From the NCBI RefSeq assembly GCF_935825525.1, contig NZ_CAKXZT010000121.1, forward strand, positions 1 to 64,000: 64,000 bases of DNA. Reading direction: 5' to 3'. The DNA is from Mesorhizobium escarrei. Its GTDB lineage: Bacteria > Pseudomonadota > Alphaproteobacteria > Rhizobiales > Rhizobiaceae. The translations under genes were made by a program, and so were the position numbers. How positions within the stretch are numbered: position 1 is the first letter of the stretch; the number at the start of each line of letters is the position of its first letter. The notes beneath the pieces are model-generated. The model worked only from the letters and a program-made list of their open reading frames with translations. It made no database searches and had not been told where the DNA came from. Below are positions 34,618 to 44,202 of the stretch, one piece after another.

Positions 34618-35373
34618 TCACTTCTCGGTGGTTTGCCCGGCCACGCGCGGCTTGCGCTGTGTTTTGGACGCGGCGGCTGCCGTCTCACCAGGTTGGCCGG
34701 CCTTGCGAGTGCGCACGATGCCGTTGAGGATGTGGGTGCGCGCGGCGATCAGAGCCCGGACGGGCTCGCGCGCCTCCAGCGCGTCGACGATCTCGCGGTG
34801 TTCGGCATTCGAGATATGCAGGACGTCGCGGCTGGCGAGTGCGCGGTAGCGCTGGATGTGAAGCTCGCGCACAAAACTCTGATAGATCAGTTCCAGCCGC
34901 TTGTTGCCGGCCATTTGCGCGATCTGCTTGTGGAATTCCAGATTGACCGGATAGTAAACATGGACGTCGCCGAGCTTGACGATCTCATCCATGCGCTGGA
35001 GCAGCGCGCGCAGGATGGCGATCTGGGGGTCGGTGACGCGCTCGGCGAGCATCATCGCCATGCAGCCGAAGACGCCGGCGCGGGCTTCCGACAGGTCCTG
35101 GGCTTCGTCGTTGGAAAGGGCGCGGATGAAAAAGCCGCGATTGGGAATGATCTCGATCAGCCCCATCGCCGACAGCGCGCTGCATGCTTCGCGAATGGGT
35201 CCGCGGCTGACGCCGAGGCGCTGCGACAGCGCGTTCTCGTTCACCCGCTCGTTCGGCTTCAGCTCGCCGTCGATGATCATCCGCTCGATCTCGGCCTGCA
35301 CCACATTGGCAAGCGATCGCGTGCGAAGGAAGTCGATCGCGGAGAGGTTCGGCTGATTCAACAGATCGGACAT
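34618..35373 (-). CDS. GntR-family regulator, FCD type
   Basis: A 251-residue regulator. The winged helix (about residues 12-80, with LSQRLGVSRGPIREACSAL as the recognition region) is followed by an all-helical FCD ligand domain (about 85-225) containing the metal-binding His/Asp pattern (NLEFHKQIA and NAEHREI). The C-terminal 25 residues are Lys/Ala-rich and not part of the domain. FCD regulators commonly sense organic acids. Its central position in the island and the repeated TGTTGACAAT sites make it the likely regulator of the whole region. A TTG at 35397 would add eight residues. Confidence 0.9.
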   Translation of the reverse strand: MSDLLNQPNLSAIDFLRTRSLANVVQAEIERMIIDGELKPNERVNENALSQRLGVSRGPIREACSALSAMGLIEIIPNRGFFIRALSNDEAQDLSEARAGVFGCMAMMLAERVTDPQIAILRALLQRMDEIVKLGDVHVYYPVNLEFHKQIAQMAGNKRLELIYQSFVRELHIQRYRALASRDVLHISNAEHREIVDALEAREPVRALIAARTHILNGIVRTRKAGQPGETAAAASKTQRKPRVAGQTTEK

Positions 35374-35528
35374 GAGTGAGCCATCACAAGGTTCCAACGA
35401 AAAGGGATGCCGGCATGGCCACTTCGGACCGGTCTGCCTCCCCGGCCCCGTTTAGCAGCAATTGTGGCGGTTGGCGATGCTGGCCGCCAACCGGCATCCC
35501 GTACCGCCTTGCCGCCTCGGCCAGGCTC

Positions 35529-37247
35529 CTAACCACGGGCGTTCATCTGCGAGCCGCCGAGCACCGGGACCCGGTTGGCGATGAAAACGACCGCGAAGGA
35601 CGCCGCCAGCAGGATGATGCCAAGCACGCAGATCGCGCCGAGATCGCCGCTCTCGTTGAGGTCGTAGATAATCACCGACACCAGCTTGGTGTTGGCCGTG
35701 GTGAGCAGGATCGTCGCGGAGAGTTCGCGGATCGTGCCGACAAAGACGAAGCACCACGCCGCGACGACGCTGGTGCGCAGCAGCGGTGCGGTGATGTCCC
35801 ACAGCGTTCTCAGCCTCGACGCGCCCATGATGCGGCCGGCCTCTTCCAGTTCCGGATGGACGCCGGAGAAGGCCGAGGACATCTGCTGGTATCCGGCGGG
35901 GAGCTCGATGGTCATGAAGGCGATGAGCAGGATCCAGATCGTGCCGTAAAGCTGGAACGTCGGATTGGCGTAGCTGAGAAACAGCCCGACGCCGAGCACG
36001 ATGCCGGGGATGGCGACTGGCGCCGTCGCCAGCACGCCGAGGAAGCCTGAGCCCGAAACGGAACGGCGAATGACGAGGTAGGAGACGACGAGCGCGATTG
36101 CGGTGACCACCGTCGCGGTCATGAAGCCGAGGAGAAAGGTGTTGCGCAGCGCAAGCTGCGTCGCGGAGAATTCGAACAGCACGAATTTCCAGTGGCGCAG
36201 CGTCAGCGTGTCGAAGCTGATCGCGTCGCCGACTGTGCCGGTGAAGGCGGTCTTCAAAATTGCGGCGTAGGGAAAGAACACGGTCAGGCAAAGCACCGTG
36301 ACGACGAAAGCGACGGCGAGCCACTTCCATGGACCGAGCTGGGTGACGCGGGGCGTGCCGCTCTTGCCGCCAAGAACCGTATAACCCTTGCGGCCGAGGA
36401 TCGATTTTTGCGCGCGCAGCAGAATGACCGTAATGACCAGGAGCGGCAGGGCAGCGGCCGCAGCGAGGCCAAGCCTCGGGGGAAACTGGAACAAGCTCCA
36501 GATTTTCGTGGTGATGACGTGGAATCCGGCCGGCAGAGCGAGGATCGCCGGCGAGCCGAACATGGTCAACGCCTGGAGAATGGCGATCAGCGTGCCGGCG
36601 AGCATCGCCGGCAGCACCAGCGGGATCGTCACCTTGCGCAAGGTCGTCATCGACTTGCCGCCGAGTATGGCAGACGCGTCCTCGAGATCGGACGGCACCT
36701 TGTCGAGCGCATTGGCGACGAGCGTGAAGACATAGGGAAAGGTGAAGCAGGCAATGGCGAAGATAAGGCCAGTGAAGGTGTAGATGTTGACGAGATACTG
36801 CGAGGAATCGAGGCCGAACAGCTTGCGGTAGAGGATGTTGACGATGCCGCTGTTGGGCGCCGCGATGATCTCGTAGGCGATCGCCCCGAGGAAGGGCGGC
36901 GTGACGAAGGAGGCGGTCACCAGGACGCGGATGATGCGCCGCCCCGGAAGGTCCGTTCTGGAGACGAGCCAGGCCATGGGCGTCGCGATCACGCACGCGA
37001 GGGCGCCGACGCCGAGCGCCATGCCGATGGCAAGGCCATAGGCCCTGAGCAGCGTGGGGTCGGCGACGAGCGCGATGAAATTGTCGAGGGTCGCCCCGCC
37101 GCCGGCATCGTTGCGGAAGCTGTAATAGACGAGCCAGAACAATGGCAGGAGCACCAGGACGCTCAGGACCAGGGTCAGGAGTGCGAAGGTCGGCCATGAA
37201 AGGTCGATGCCGCGAAGCCGACCTTGAGCCCAAGCGTAGCTGGTCAT
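35529..37247 (-). CDS. ABC transporter permease, iron(III)-type, two fused halves
   Basis: A 572-residue membrane protein with about twelve hydrophobic segments and two copies of the binding-protein-dependent permease domain, each with an EAA loop (for example EDASAILGGKSMTTLRKV near residues 192-209 and EEAGRIMGASRLRTLWDI near 451-468). Fused permeases of this type (FbpB/SfuB) serve ferric iron, but relatives carry organic phosphonates and other small anions. It is last in an operon with its ATPase and binding protein, 6 bp after the latter. Confidence 0.9.
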   Translation of the reverse strand: MTSYAWAQGRLRGIDLSWPTFALLTLVLSVLVLLPLFWLVYYSFRNDAGGGATLDNFIALVADPTLLRAYGLAIGMALGVGALACVIATPMAWLVSRTDLPGRRIIRVLVTASFVTPPFLGAIAYEIIAAPNSGIVNILYRKLFGLDSSQYLVNIYTFTGLIFAIACFTFPYVFTLVANALDKVPSDLEDASAILGGKSMTTLRKVTIPLVLPAMLAGTLIAILQALTMFGSPAILALPAGFHVITTKIWSLFQFPPRLGLAAAAALPLLVITVILLRAQKSILGRKGYTVLGGKSGTPRVTQLGPWKWLAVAFVVTVLCLTVFFPYAAILKTAFTGTVGDAISFDTLTLRHWKFVLFEFSATQLALRNTFLLGFMTATVVTAIALVVSYLVIRRSVSGSGFLGVLATAPVAIPGIVLGVGLFLSYANPTFQLYGTIWILLIAFMTIELPAGYQQMSSAFSGVHPELEEAGRIMGASRLRTLWDITAPLLRTSVVAAWCFVFVGTIRELSATILLTTANTKLVSVIIYDLNESGDLGAICVLGIILLAASFAVVFIANRVPVLGGSQMNARG

Positions 37248-37253
37248 GATGTC

Positions 37254-38300
37254 TTACGTCCCGAAATACTGTTCGTAGTTCGACTTGATCGTCTGGATCA
37301 CCGGCTCGAGCTTCGCGGGATCGGAATGCAGCAGCTTGATCTGCGATAGCGGCGTGCGGCCTGCCTTTTCCTTGACGTCCGGATGGAACGACCTCAGGCC
37401 GCCGAAATCGCTGTTGAGCTGCTGCGCCTCGAGCGAGAACAGGAAGGCGTAAAACAGTTTCGCGGCATTCGGATTGGGCGCCTGCTTGAGGACGGCGGCG
37501 TTGCCGACCGCGAGCGGCGTGCCTTCGGCCGGATAGACGATCTTGACCGGCACGCCCTCGTCCAGCAGGCGGAAAATATTGTATTCGTTGCCGTCGACCT
37601 CGAGAGCGCGCTCGCCTTGGGCGAGCTTCTTCGGCGGCTCGGTGGAGGACTGGACCTGCATGACGTTCTGGGCGCCGAGCTTTTCGAAATAGTCCCAGCC
37701 GAGCAGTTCGCTGAGCACGAAGGTGGCGGTCATCACGGTGCCGCTATAGCCCGGATGCGCCTTGACCATCTTGTCCTTGAAGCGCGGGTCGAGAAGATCC
37801 TTCCACGTTTTCGGCGCTTCCGCTTCGTTTATCAGATCGGTCCTGTAAGCCATGACGGAAAGGTGCGCCCGGTAGGCGGCGAAATTGCCGTCCGGGTCAC
37901 GCTCGTCGGCCGGCCATTTGTCGGCCACTTCCTGCGGCACCATCGGTTCCAGCCAGCCCTCACGCTTGAAATACTGGAAGTGGACGGCGTCGGAGGTCTC
38001 GATAACGTCGACGCTGTAGATGCCGGTCGAATACTCCTGGCCGATGCGCTGGAACACGCGCTCCGATCCGGCGCGCTCGACCTGGACGGCGATCTCGGGG
38101 TACTTGGTCTTGAAAAGTTCGGCGAGCTTCTCGGCGACCGTGACGTCGGTCGCCGTGTAGAAAACGACCTTGCCTTCCGCCTTGGCAGCCGCCTCGAGTT
38201 CCGGTGTTATCTGGTATGGAGCCGGCGCTTCGGCCATGGCGGCGGATGAGGCCGTCATCCCCGCAGCCAGCAGCCCGGCGGAAAATATTTTCGTCCACAT
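37254..38300 (-). CDS. ABC transporter substrate-binding protein, iron(III)/family 1-like
   Basis: A 348-residue periplasmic protein. A Sec signal peptide covers residues 1-23 (cut after AAMA). The mature part resembles FbpA/SBP_bac_11-type proteins (GKVVFYTATDVTVAEKLAELF near 43-63; VYPAEGTPLAVGNAAVLKQAP near 264). A very good ribosome site (AGGAGGAAG) precedes ATG 38300. Position in an organic-acid regulon suggests an acid or a metal-acid chelate as ligand rather than plain ferric iron. Confidence 0.9.
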   Translation of the reverse strand: MWTKIFSAGLLAAGMTASSAAMAEAPAPYQITPELEAAAKAEGKVVFYTATDVTVAEKLAELFKTKYPEIAVQVERAGSERVFQRIGQEYSTGIYSVDVIETSDAVHFQYFKREGWLEPMVPQEVADKWPADERDPDGNFAAYRAHLSVMAYRTDLINEAEAPKTWKDLLDPRFKDKMVKAHPGYSGTVMTATFVLSELLGWDYFEKLGAQNVMQVQSSTEPPKKLAQGERALEVDGNEYNIFRLLDEGVPVKIVYPAEGTPLAVGNAAVLKQAPNPNAAKLFYAFLFSLEAQQLNSDFGGLRSFHPDVKEKAGRTPLSQIKLLHSDPAKLEPVIQTIKSNYEQYFGT

Positions 38301-38313
38301 GCTTTGCTTCCTC

Positions 38314-39381
38314 CTATTGCGCGAGCGCCCGGCAACTCTCTGGCGGAAATTGCAGCCATACTTGTTGGCCAACCGGGATCGCGACGTTGACCGGGGCGAC
38401 CGTACGCACCGTTTCTCCGCCAGTGAGTAAGACGAGATAGTCCCGGTGCGAGCCGAGATAGATCTGCCGCGTGACCGTTCCGGCCGCCACGTTGGTGTCG
38501 GCGCCAGCCGGCCTGGTCGGCGAGAGTTGGATATCATGGTGGCGGATCGAGACCGCCGTGTTCCCCGAACTGGCGACGCTGCCGCTGCCGCAGCGAAGGA
38601 CGAGACCGCCCTCATGAACGACAACATCGCCGTCGCCCCGCGTTCCCGTCAGTATGTTGGTGCCGCCGATGAAGCGGGCGACGAACTCGGTCTCCGGCCG
38701 CTCGTATATGTCCTCCGGCGATCCGGCCTGTTCGATGCGCCCGTCATTCATGACAACGATGATGTCGGCGGTCGTCATGGCCTCGACCTGGTCGTGCGTC
38801 ACATAGACCGTGGTGTAGCGGAACTCGTCGTGAAGCCTGCGGATCTCGAAACGCATCTCTTCGCGGAGATTGGCGTCGAGGTTCGACAGCGGCTCGTCGA
38901 GCAGCAGTATCTCGGGTTTTATGACGAGAGCGCGGGCCAGCGACACGCGCTGCTGCTGCCCGCCGGACAGTTCGCCGGGATAGCGGCTTTCGAGCGGCAG
39001 AAGCCGGGTCGCGGCGAGAATGGTGCGGGCGCGCGATGCAATCTCGGCCTGTGGCAGGTTGCGCAGCTTCAGGCCGTATGCGACGTTTTGGAACACCGTC
39101 ATGTGCGGCCAGAGCGCGTAGCTCTGGAAGATCATCGACATGTTCCGGCCTTCCGGCGGCACTGTCGACTGCGCCGACGACATCGTCTGTCCGCCGACGC
39201 GGATCTCTCCGGCATTGGCCGGCACGAAGCCCGCGACCAGCCGCAGCGTCGTCGTCTTGCCGCAGCCCGAAGGCCCAAGCAGGCAGACGAGCTTGCCCTT
39301 GTCGACCGACAGATTCACGCCTTTGACGACCGTCTGGGAGCCGTAGCTCTTCGTCAGGCCGTCCAATTCCAGGAACGACAT
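38314..39381 (-). CDS. ABC transporter ATP-binding protein with TOBE domain
   Basis: A 355-residue ATPase of the FbpC/PotA group. Walker A GPSGCGKTT (near residues 37-45), signature LSGGQQQR (near 136), Walker B ILLLDEPLSNLD, switch His in VYVTHDQ; the C-terminal 110 residues form the regulatory TOBE-like domain. ATG 39381 follows GGAGGTGG; a longer frame to 39474 crosses the operator and is rejected. It is the first gene of the fbpC-A-B type operon. Confidence 0.93.
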   Translation of the reverse strand: MSFLELDGLTKSYGSQTVVKGVNLSVDKGKLVCLLGPSGCGKTTTLRLVAGFVPANAGEIRVGGQTMSSAQSTVPPEGRNMSMIFQSYALWPHMTVFQNVAYGLKLRNLPQAEIASRARTILAATRLLPLESRYPGELSGGQQQRVSLARALVIKPEILLLDEPLSNLDANLREEMRFEIRRLHDEFRYTTVYVTHDQVEAMTTADIIVVMNDGRIEQAGSPEDIYERPETEFVARFIGGTNILTGTRGDGDVVVHEGGLVLRCGSGSVASSGNTAVSIRHHDIQLSPTRPAGADTNVAAGTVTRQIYLGSHRDYLVLLTGGETVRTVAPVNVAIPVGQQVWLQFPPESCRALAQ

Positions 39382-39466
39382 TCCACCTCCCGGGTGTTTC
39401 GCGGATTTCGGTCTGCGCCGTCCCGCCGTTTTAGCTTCTTGAGAAACCGTATGAGGCAAATTGCAG

Positions 39467-39477
39467 ATTGTCAACAG
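39467..39477. promoter_or_regulatory. candidate FCD-GntR operator upstream of the iron-type ABC operon
   Basis: ATTGTCAACAG, the reverse complement of CTGTTGACAAT, 86 bp upstream of the ATPase start and 2 bp after the stop of the AbrB gene. A second CTG-rich arm follows but a full dyad is not evident. Confidence 0.6.
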
Positions 39478-39478
39478 A

Positions 39479-40531
39479 TTACTGTTTGCTGTTTCCGCGC
39501 CTGCCGATGAGCCAGCGTATGAGCGGCGGCGCCAGGAGATTGGTGAGGACCGAGCGCGACAATTGAAAGCCGGCGACGGTGGCCGCGAGCAGGCCGAGCG
39601 CGCCTGCCGAGGCGATCATCTCGCCGAGCCCGCCGGGGGCGACGGCAAGGATTGCCGACAGATGATCGAGCTGCCCTGACAGCTCGACGATCGGCGCAAG
39701 CACCAGGAAGGCCGCGCCGATCAGCAGCAATCCCGAAAAGCAGCCCGCCAGCGCCACTCTCGGGAACCGGGCAAGCCGGTCGACCCGGAAACGCAGGCCG
39801 AGCGAGGCGCCAATGGTGATTTGCGCGGCGAGAAAGACGATTGGCGGCACGGGAGGCAGCGGATGCCCCGCCGCCACGACCACGAGGCTTGAGAGCATCG
39901 GCGCGATGATCCAGGCGTTGAGGACGCCGAGGCGCGTCGCCACCGCGGCAACGATCGCCGCGGCGATGACAAGCACGAGGATCTCGCCAAATCCATCCAT
40001 GCCGTAGAGCGGCTGCGGCGGAGCGCTGGCTTTCGCCACCAAGCCGAGCCAAAGCGGAATGAGCAGCAGCACCAGCACCACGCGGAGCGTGTGGATAATC
40101 GCGACGGCCTGTTCGTCGGCTTTGAGATCATGCGCCAGCGTTGCCATCTCCGCCATGCCCGCCGGAAGCGAGGCGAGCACCGCCGTCAGCCGGTCGACCC
40201 CGGCAATCTTCGCCACCGGAAACGCGAGCAAGAGGCCGAAGAGATTGGAAGCGACGGCAACGCCGAACATCAGCGGAAAAAGCTGCGTAAGCTCGGCGAG
40301 AACATCGGGCGTGAGGACGGCCCCGACCGAAGCGCCGACGAAGAGCTGGCCGCCGCGCCTGAGCTTGCGCCCGCCACCCATTTCGCCGAAGAGATTGGCG
40401 ATGATCGTCGAGCCGCACAGCGAGCCGAGGATCGCCGCCAGTGGCAGATGCAACCAGCGAAACAGCAGCGCGCCGGCGACCGCCGCGCCAAGCGTCGCCG
40501 CCGTCAGCAGCCAGGGCCGAACACGCGCCAC
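39479..40531 (-). CDS. AbrB-family membrane protein
   Basis: A 350-residue membrane protein with about ten hydrophobic segments in two similar halves (each with a Gly-rich GxxxGAxV-type stretch: GQLFVGASVGAVLTPDV near residues 61-77 and QITIGASLGLRFRVDRL near 237-253). This is the AbrB duplication family (COG3180), annotated in various genomes as regulator or transporter; it is not the DNA-binding AbrB. GTG start. Here it follows an SDR gene at the end of the tct operon, so a transport role for an organic acid is the better guess. Confidence 0.82.
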   Translation of the reverse strand: MARVRPWLLTAATLGAAVAGALLFRWLHLPLAAILGSLCGSTIIANLFGEMGGGRKLRRGGQLFVGASVGAVLTPDVLAELTQLFPLMFGVAVASNLFGLLLAFPVAKIAGVDRLTAVLASLPAGMAEMATLAHDLKADEQAVAIIHTLRVVLVLLLIPLWLGLVAKASAPPQPLYGMDGFGEILVLVIAAAIVAAVATRLGVLNAWIIAPMLSSLVVVAAGHPLPPVPPIVFLAAQITIGASLGLRFRVDRLARFPRVALAGCFSGLLLIGAAFLVLAPIVELSGQLDHLSAILAVAPGGLGEMIASAGALGLLAATVAGFQLSRSVLTNLLAPPLIRWLIGRRGNSKQ

Positions 40532-40535
40532 CCGA

Positions 40536-41282
40536 TCAGACCATCAGCGCGCCACCATTCACGTGAACCGTCTGTCCCGTGACATAGCGCGTCGTCGGCC
40601 CGCACAGCGTCCGCACCATCGCCGCGACTTCTTCCGGCGTGCCGCGCCGCCCAAGCACGTTGGTGCGGCTGGCATAATGCTTCGGCTCCTCGCCGGTGCG
40701 CCTGGTTTCGATAAGCCCGGGCGCCACGCAGTTGACCGTGATCCCGTCCTCGCCGAGATCGTGGGCGAGCGCCTTGGTCAGCCCGGCAAGCCCGGCTTTC
40801 GCAGTGATGACATGGACGCGATCTTTCGCTCCGCTATGTCCCGTCAGCCCGCCGATCATCACGATCGCCGCCTGGTCGCTGTCGCGCAGCGGCGTCAGCG
40901 CCGCCTTGCCGAGCAGGAAGACGCTGTCGAGGCAGAGCGCCATGACGCCGCGCCAATCCTCGTAGGTCAGGCTGTCGATCGTGCCTTCCGGCCGTATCGC
41001 GGCATTGGCGACGAGGATGTCGAGCTTGCCGAAGGCCGAAATCGCGCTCTCGACGATCAGCGCGGGCACGACCGGATCGACGAGGTCGCCGAGCGCGACC
41101 GCTGCCTTTCCACCGGCGGCCTCGACGCGGCGCGCCGTCTCCTCGGCGCCGTCACGGTCGCGGTGCGCATGGACCAGCACGCTGGCGCCGCCGGTGCCGA
41201 GCGCTTCGGCGATCGCCCGCCCGATATTGCGCGACGCGCCGGTGACGAGGGCGACGCGGCCGTCGAGTTCACGCATGTTCAT
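40536..41282 (-). CDS. SDR-family oxidoreductase
   Basis: A 248-residue SDR. The cofactor loop is TGASRNIG (residues 14-21; Asn replaces the usual Gly) and NAA near 92. The catalytic motif differs from the norm: where Tyr-x-x-x-Lys is expected it reads HVITAKAG, so the Tyr is replaced by His or Val depending on alignment while the Lys stays. It starts in an ATGA overlap with the upstream prpD 3 gene. Activity with a different acid/base, or a non-oxidoreductase role, should be considered. Confidence 0.82.
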   Translation of the reverse strand: MNMRELDGRVALVTGASRNIGRAIAEALGTGGASVLVHAHRDRDGAEETARRVEAAGGKAAVALGDLVDPVVPALIVESAISAFGKLDILVANAAIRPEGTIDSLTYEDWRGVMALCLDSVFLLGKAALTPLRDSDQAAIVMIGGLTGHSGAKDRVHVITAKAGLAGLTKALAHDLGEDGITVNCVAPGLIETRRTGEEPKHYASRTNVLGRRGTPEEVAAMVRTLCGPTTRYVTGQTVHVNGGALMV

Positions 41283-42658
41283 CTCGGTCTCTCCTTGTCC
41301 GCCGCTAGACCGACGATCACCGAGGCGGCGGCATCGCCCTTCAGGAGCTCGCCGCACAGCGCGAGCAATTTCTCGGGATTTTCGATCCCGCCATATCTGG
41401 CATTGGCCAGGAATTTTTGATCGACCTCGTCGCGCGTCAAAGGCGCATCCACGCCGCCGCGCATATGATCCTGGCTCGCTTCAAAAACCCGACCGTCCCG
41501 GGTCTCCACCCTGACATGGCCGGTGAAGCGAGCCGGGTATGGATCGTCCGGGTCGATCTCGTAGGTGACCAGCCGGCTTAGCCGCAGCAGCGCCTCGTCC
41601 CTGATCGACGCGTCGGAAAAATCGGCGAGCCCGGCATGGCCGCGCTCCAGCCCGAGCGCGACGCCGAAGGGGATGCTGAATTTCGCCGCATAATCCGTCG
41701 GCGGATTGCGCTTCATTTCGAGCGGCTCCCACAGGCGATGGACATAGCCGTCGGAGGTCGCGCAGTGGATCGCGACGATCTCGTCCCCCGGGACGCCTTC
41801 GTCGCGCAGCCGGCGGGCGCAGTCGATATAGGGCTGGACCATCGTGCCGCAGGGATAGGGCTTGAAGCTGATCGTCTCGGCGATCCAGCGCCGCCCGAGA
41901 TCGTCGAACAGCCTGTCGAACATAGGCGTCACCGAAGGCGCGAATGCCCTGAAGAAACCGTGCTCGCCCTCCAGAACCGCGCGCGGGCCAACAAAACCGG
42001 CGAAGCCCATCAATGCTGCGCGCATACCGGACTGCGCCGCCCAGCCGGCATGCATGCGCTTAGTGGAACTGCCGTCGCCGAGATATTCGATGATGCCCGA
42101 AGCGGTGGAACCGGCGATCCCCAGCGTCTCCTTCAACGCCTTGGCGTCCGCGCCGATCGCCACGCCGACGGCAAACGCGGCGGCAAGCGATCCCAGAACG
42201 GCCGTCGGGTGGAAGCCGGCCTTGTGGATGGCCTTCGGCGCGACTAGGCCCAGCCGGCACAGGAGCTCCGTGCCTGCCGAGATACCGAGCATGACGCGCT
42301 CGCCGGAAAGGCTTTCGCGCTCGGCGACAGCGAGGACCGCCGGCACGACGACCGCGCCGGAATGCACCGGGCCGCCCTCGAACGTATCGTCAAAATCCTC
42401 GCCATGCGCCGCCGTGCCGTTGACGAGGGCGGCGTCCGCCGCCGTCAGCCGCGCCGCATGGCCGATCGCGACATGACGGCCAGGTTCGGCGGCAGTGAGA
42501 ATACTGCCGATATAGTCGGTGTTGCGGGCCGCCAGGCACAGGCCGACGACATCGACCAGAATGGCCTCGGCCTTAGCGGCCATGCTGTCCGGGATGTCGC
42601 GCGGGCGCAGCGCCGCCCCCCATTCTGCCAGCCGCTCCGAAAGCGTCGCATCGTTCAT
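41279..42658 (-). CDS. MmgE/PrpD family protein 3
   Basis: A 459-residue third paralogue, more distant from the other two: HGEDFDDTFEG near residues 80-90, GFHPTAVLGSLAAAFAVG near 145, STKRMHAGWAAQSGM near 192 and FKPYPCGTMVQPYID near 254. The motif order supports the same fold and a carboxylic-acid lyase role. ATG 42658 with TGGAGA upstream; a longer frame reaches into tctA and is rejected. It lies between the tct transporter genes and the SDR, so the product of transport may be its substrate. Confidence 0.86.
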   Translation of the reverse strand: MNDATLSERLAEWGAALRPRDIPDSMAAKAEAILVDVVGLCLAARNTDYIGSILTAAEPGRHVAIGHAARLTAADAALVNGTAAHGEDFDDTFEGGPVHSGAVVVPAVLAVAERESLSGERVMLGISAGTELLCRLGLVAPKAIHKAGFHPTAVLGSLAAAFAVGVAIGADAKALKETLGIAGSTASGIIEYLGDGSSTKRMHAGWAAQSGMRAALMGFAGFVGPRAVLEGEHGFFRAFAPSVTPMFDRLFDDLGRRWIAETISFKPYPCGTMVQPYIDCARRLRDEGVPGDEIVAIHCATSDGYVHRLWEPLEMKRNPPTDYAAKFSIPFGVALGLERGHAGLADFSDASIRDEALLRLSRLVTYEIDPDDPYPARFTGHVRVETRDGRVFEASQDHMRGGVDAPLTRDEVDQKFLANARYGGIENPEKLLALCGELLKGDAAASVIVGLAADKERPR

Positions 42659-42693
42659 GCCGTTCTCCAGTCGATTCAAGTCGGGCTGCCCCT

Positions 42694-44190
42694 TCAATTC
42701 AAGGCGGTCCGCCGGGATTTCATTGTTTCGAGGAGGGTTCTTCCGAGCGAGCCGGCGATGAACAGCGCCGCGACGACGAGAAGGCCGAGCGAGATCGGAT
42801 CGGTCAGGAAGATCGAATGGTCGCCCCCCGAAATCACCAGCGCGCGGCGGTAGTTGCTTTCGACGAGATAGCCGAGCACTAGGCCGAGCACCGTTGGCAG
42901 GAAGGGAATCTTCAGCATGCGCATGAAGAAGCCGACAACGCCGGCGCCAAGCACCAGGCTGAGATCGAACAGGCTCTGGTGGATCGAGAAGACGCCCGAG
43001 AAGATCAGCGCGAAGATGAAGGCGTTGAGATAGGCGCGCGGGCGGTTCACCAGCCAGATGCACGGCGCCATCATCATGATGCCGATGATGAGCTGCGCGA
43101 TCGAGGCGACGAAGAGGCCGCCATAGAGCCCGTGGACGACATCCGCGGATTTCACGAAGATCATCGGGCCGACGGTGATGCCGTGTATCAGGAAGCCGCC
43201 GAGAAGGACCGCGGTCGAGTTCGAGCCCGGAATACCGAAAGCAAGCAGCGGAATGATCGCCGTCGCCGACACGGTGTTGTTGGCGGTTTCCGGCGCGGCG
43301 ATGCCTTCCGGCGAACCCTTGCCGAATTCGTCCTTGTGACGCGACCAGCGTTTCGCCTCGTTGTAGGCGATGAACGAGGCGACCGTGCCGCCGGCGCCTG
43401 GCATGACGCCCTCGAAGGTGCCGACCACATTGCCGATCATCTGCGCCGGCAGAAGCCGCCGCGCGAGTTTCCAGCCGGGGAACTCGATCCTGGCTGTGCT
43501 CTCGACGCGGATCGTCGTGTCCTTCTGCGTTGCCTGGACGAGGAGTTCGCTGACCGCAAAGAGGCCGACCATGATCAGGACTGGTTCAATCCCGCCGAGG
43601 AGGTCGGCCGTGCCGAAAGTGAAGCGGTTTCCTCCGGTGACCGGATCCGTGCCGACCGTTGCGACCATGAGGCCGAAGATGCCGGCGATCATCGCCTTGA
43701 CCAGCGAGCCGCCCGACAGCGTGACGATGACGCTGAGGCCGAGTATGCCGAGCGCGAAATAGGATGGCGGACGAAACGACAGCGCGACGCGCGACAAGGG
43801 TTCGCTGAGCACGACCAGCATCAAAAGCCCGAACAGGCTGCCGATCACGCCGGAATAGAGCGAGATGCCGAGCGCCAGCCCGGCCTTGCCCTGGCGGTTC
43901 ATCTCGTAGCCGTCGATCACGGTCGCGGCCGCGGCGTTGGTGCCGGGCGTGCGGATGAGGATGGCCGGGATAGAGCCGCCATATTCGGCGCCGACATAGC
44001 TCGACGCGAGAAGGATGAGTGCCGATGTCGGTTCCAGCGTGTAGGTGAAGGGCAGCAATAGCGCCATGGTGATCGAGGGCGAGATTCCCGGAAGGGCGCC
44101 GCCGAGAATGCCCCAGGCGACGCCGATGCAGGCCATCAGGATCGCCGGCGTCGTGACCAGTATTTCGGCTGATTGCATAAGGACGTCCAT
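42694..44190 (-). CDS. tctA: tripartite tricarboxylate transporter, large permease TctA
   Basis: A 498-residue membrane protein with about twelve hydrophobic segments. GALPGISPSITMALLLPFTY near residues 32-51 and FEGVMPGAGGTVASFIAYN near 256 are the two conserved TctA sequence blocks. It forms the channel for secondary, ion-driven import of a tricarboxylate or related acid, with TctB and the binding protein TctC. It follows tctB by 12 bp. Confidence 0.95.
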   Translation of the reverse strand: MDVLMQSAEILVTTPAILMACIGVAWGILGGALPGISPSITMALLLPFTYTLEPTSALILLASSYVGAEYGGSIPAILIRTPGTNAAAATVIDGYEMNRQGKAGLALGISLYSGVIGSLFGLLMLVVLSEPLSRVALSFRPPSYFALGILGLSVIVTLSGGSLVKAMIAGIFGLMVATVGTDPVTGGNRFTFGTADLLGGIEPVLIMVGLFAVSELLVQATQKDTTIRVESTARIEFPGWKLARRLLPAQMIGNVVGTFEGVMPGAGGTVASFIAYNEAKRWSRHKDEFGKGSPEGIAAPETANNTVSATAIIPLLAFGIPGSNSTAVLLGGFLIHGITVGPMIFVKSADVVHGLYGGLFVASIAQLIIGIMMMAPCIWLVNRPRAYLNAFIFALIFSGVFSIHQSLFDLSLVLGAGVVGFFMRMLKIPFLPTVLGLVLGYLVESNYRRALVISGGDHSIFLTDPISLGLLVVAALFIAGSLGRTLLETMKSRRTALN

Positions 44191-44202
44191 GGCGGCAGGC
44201 CC

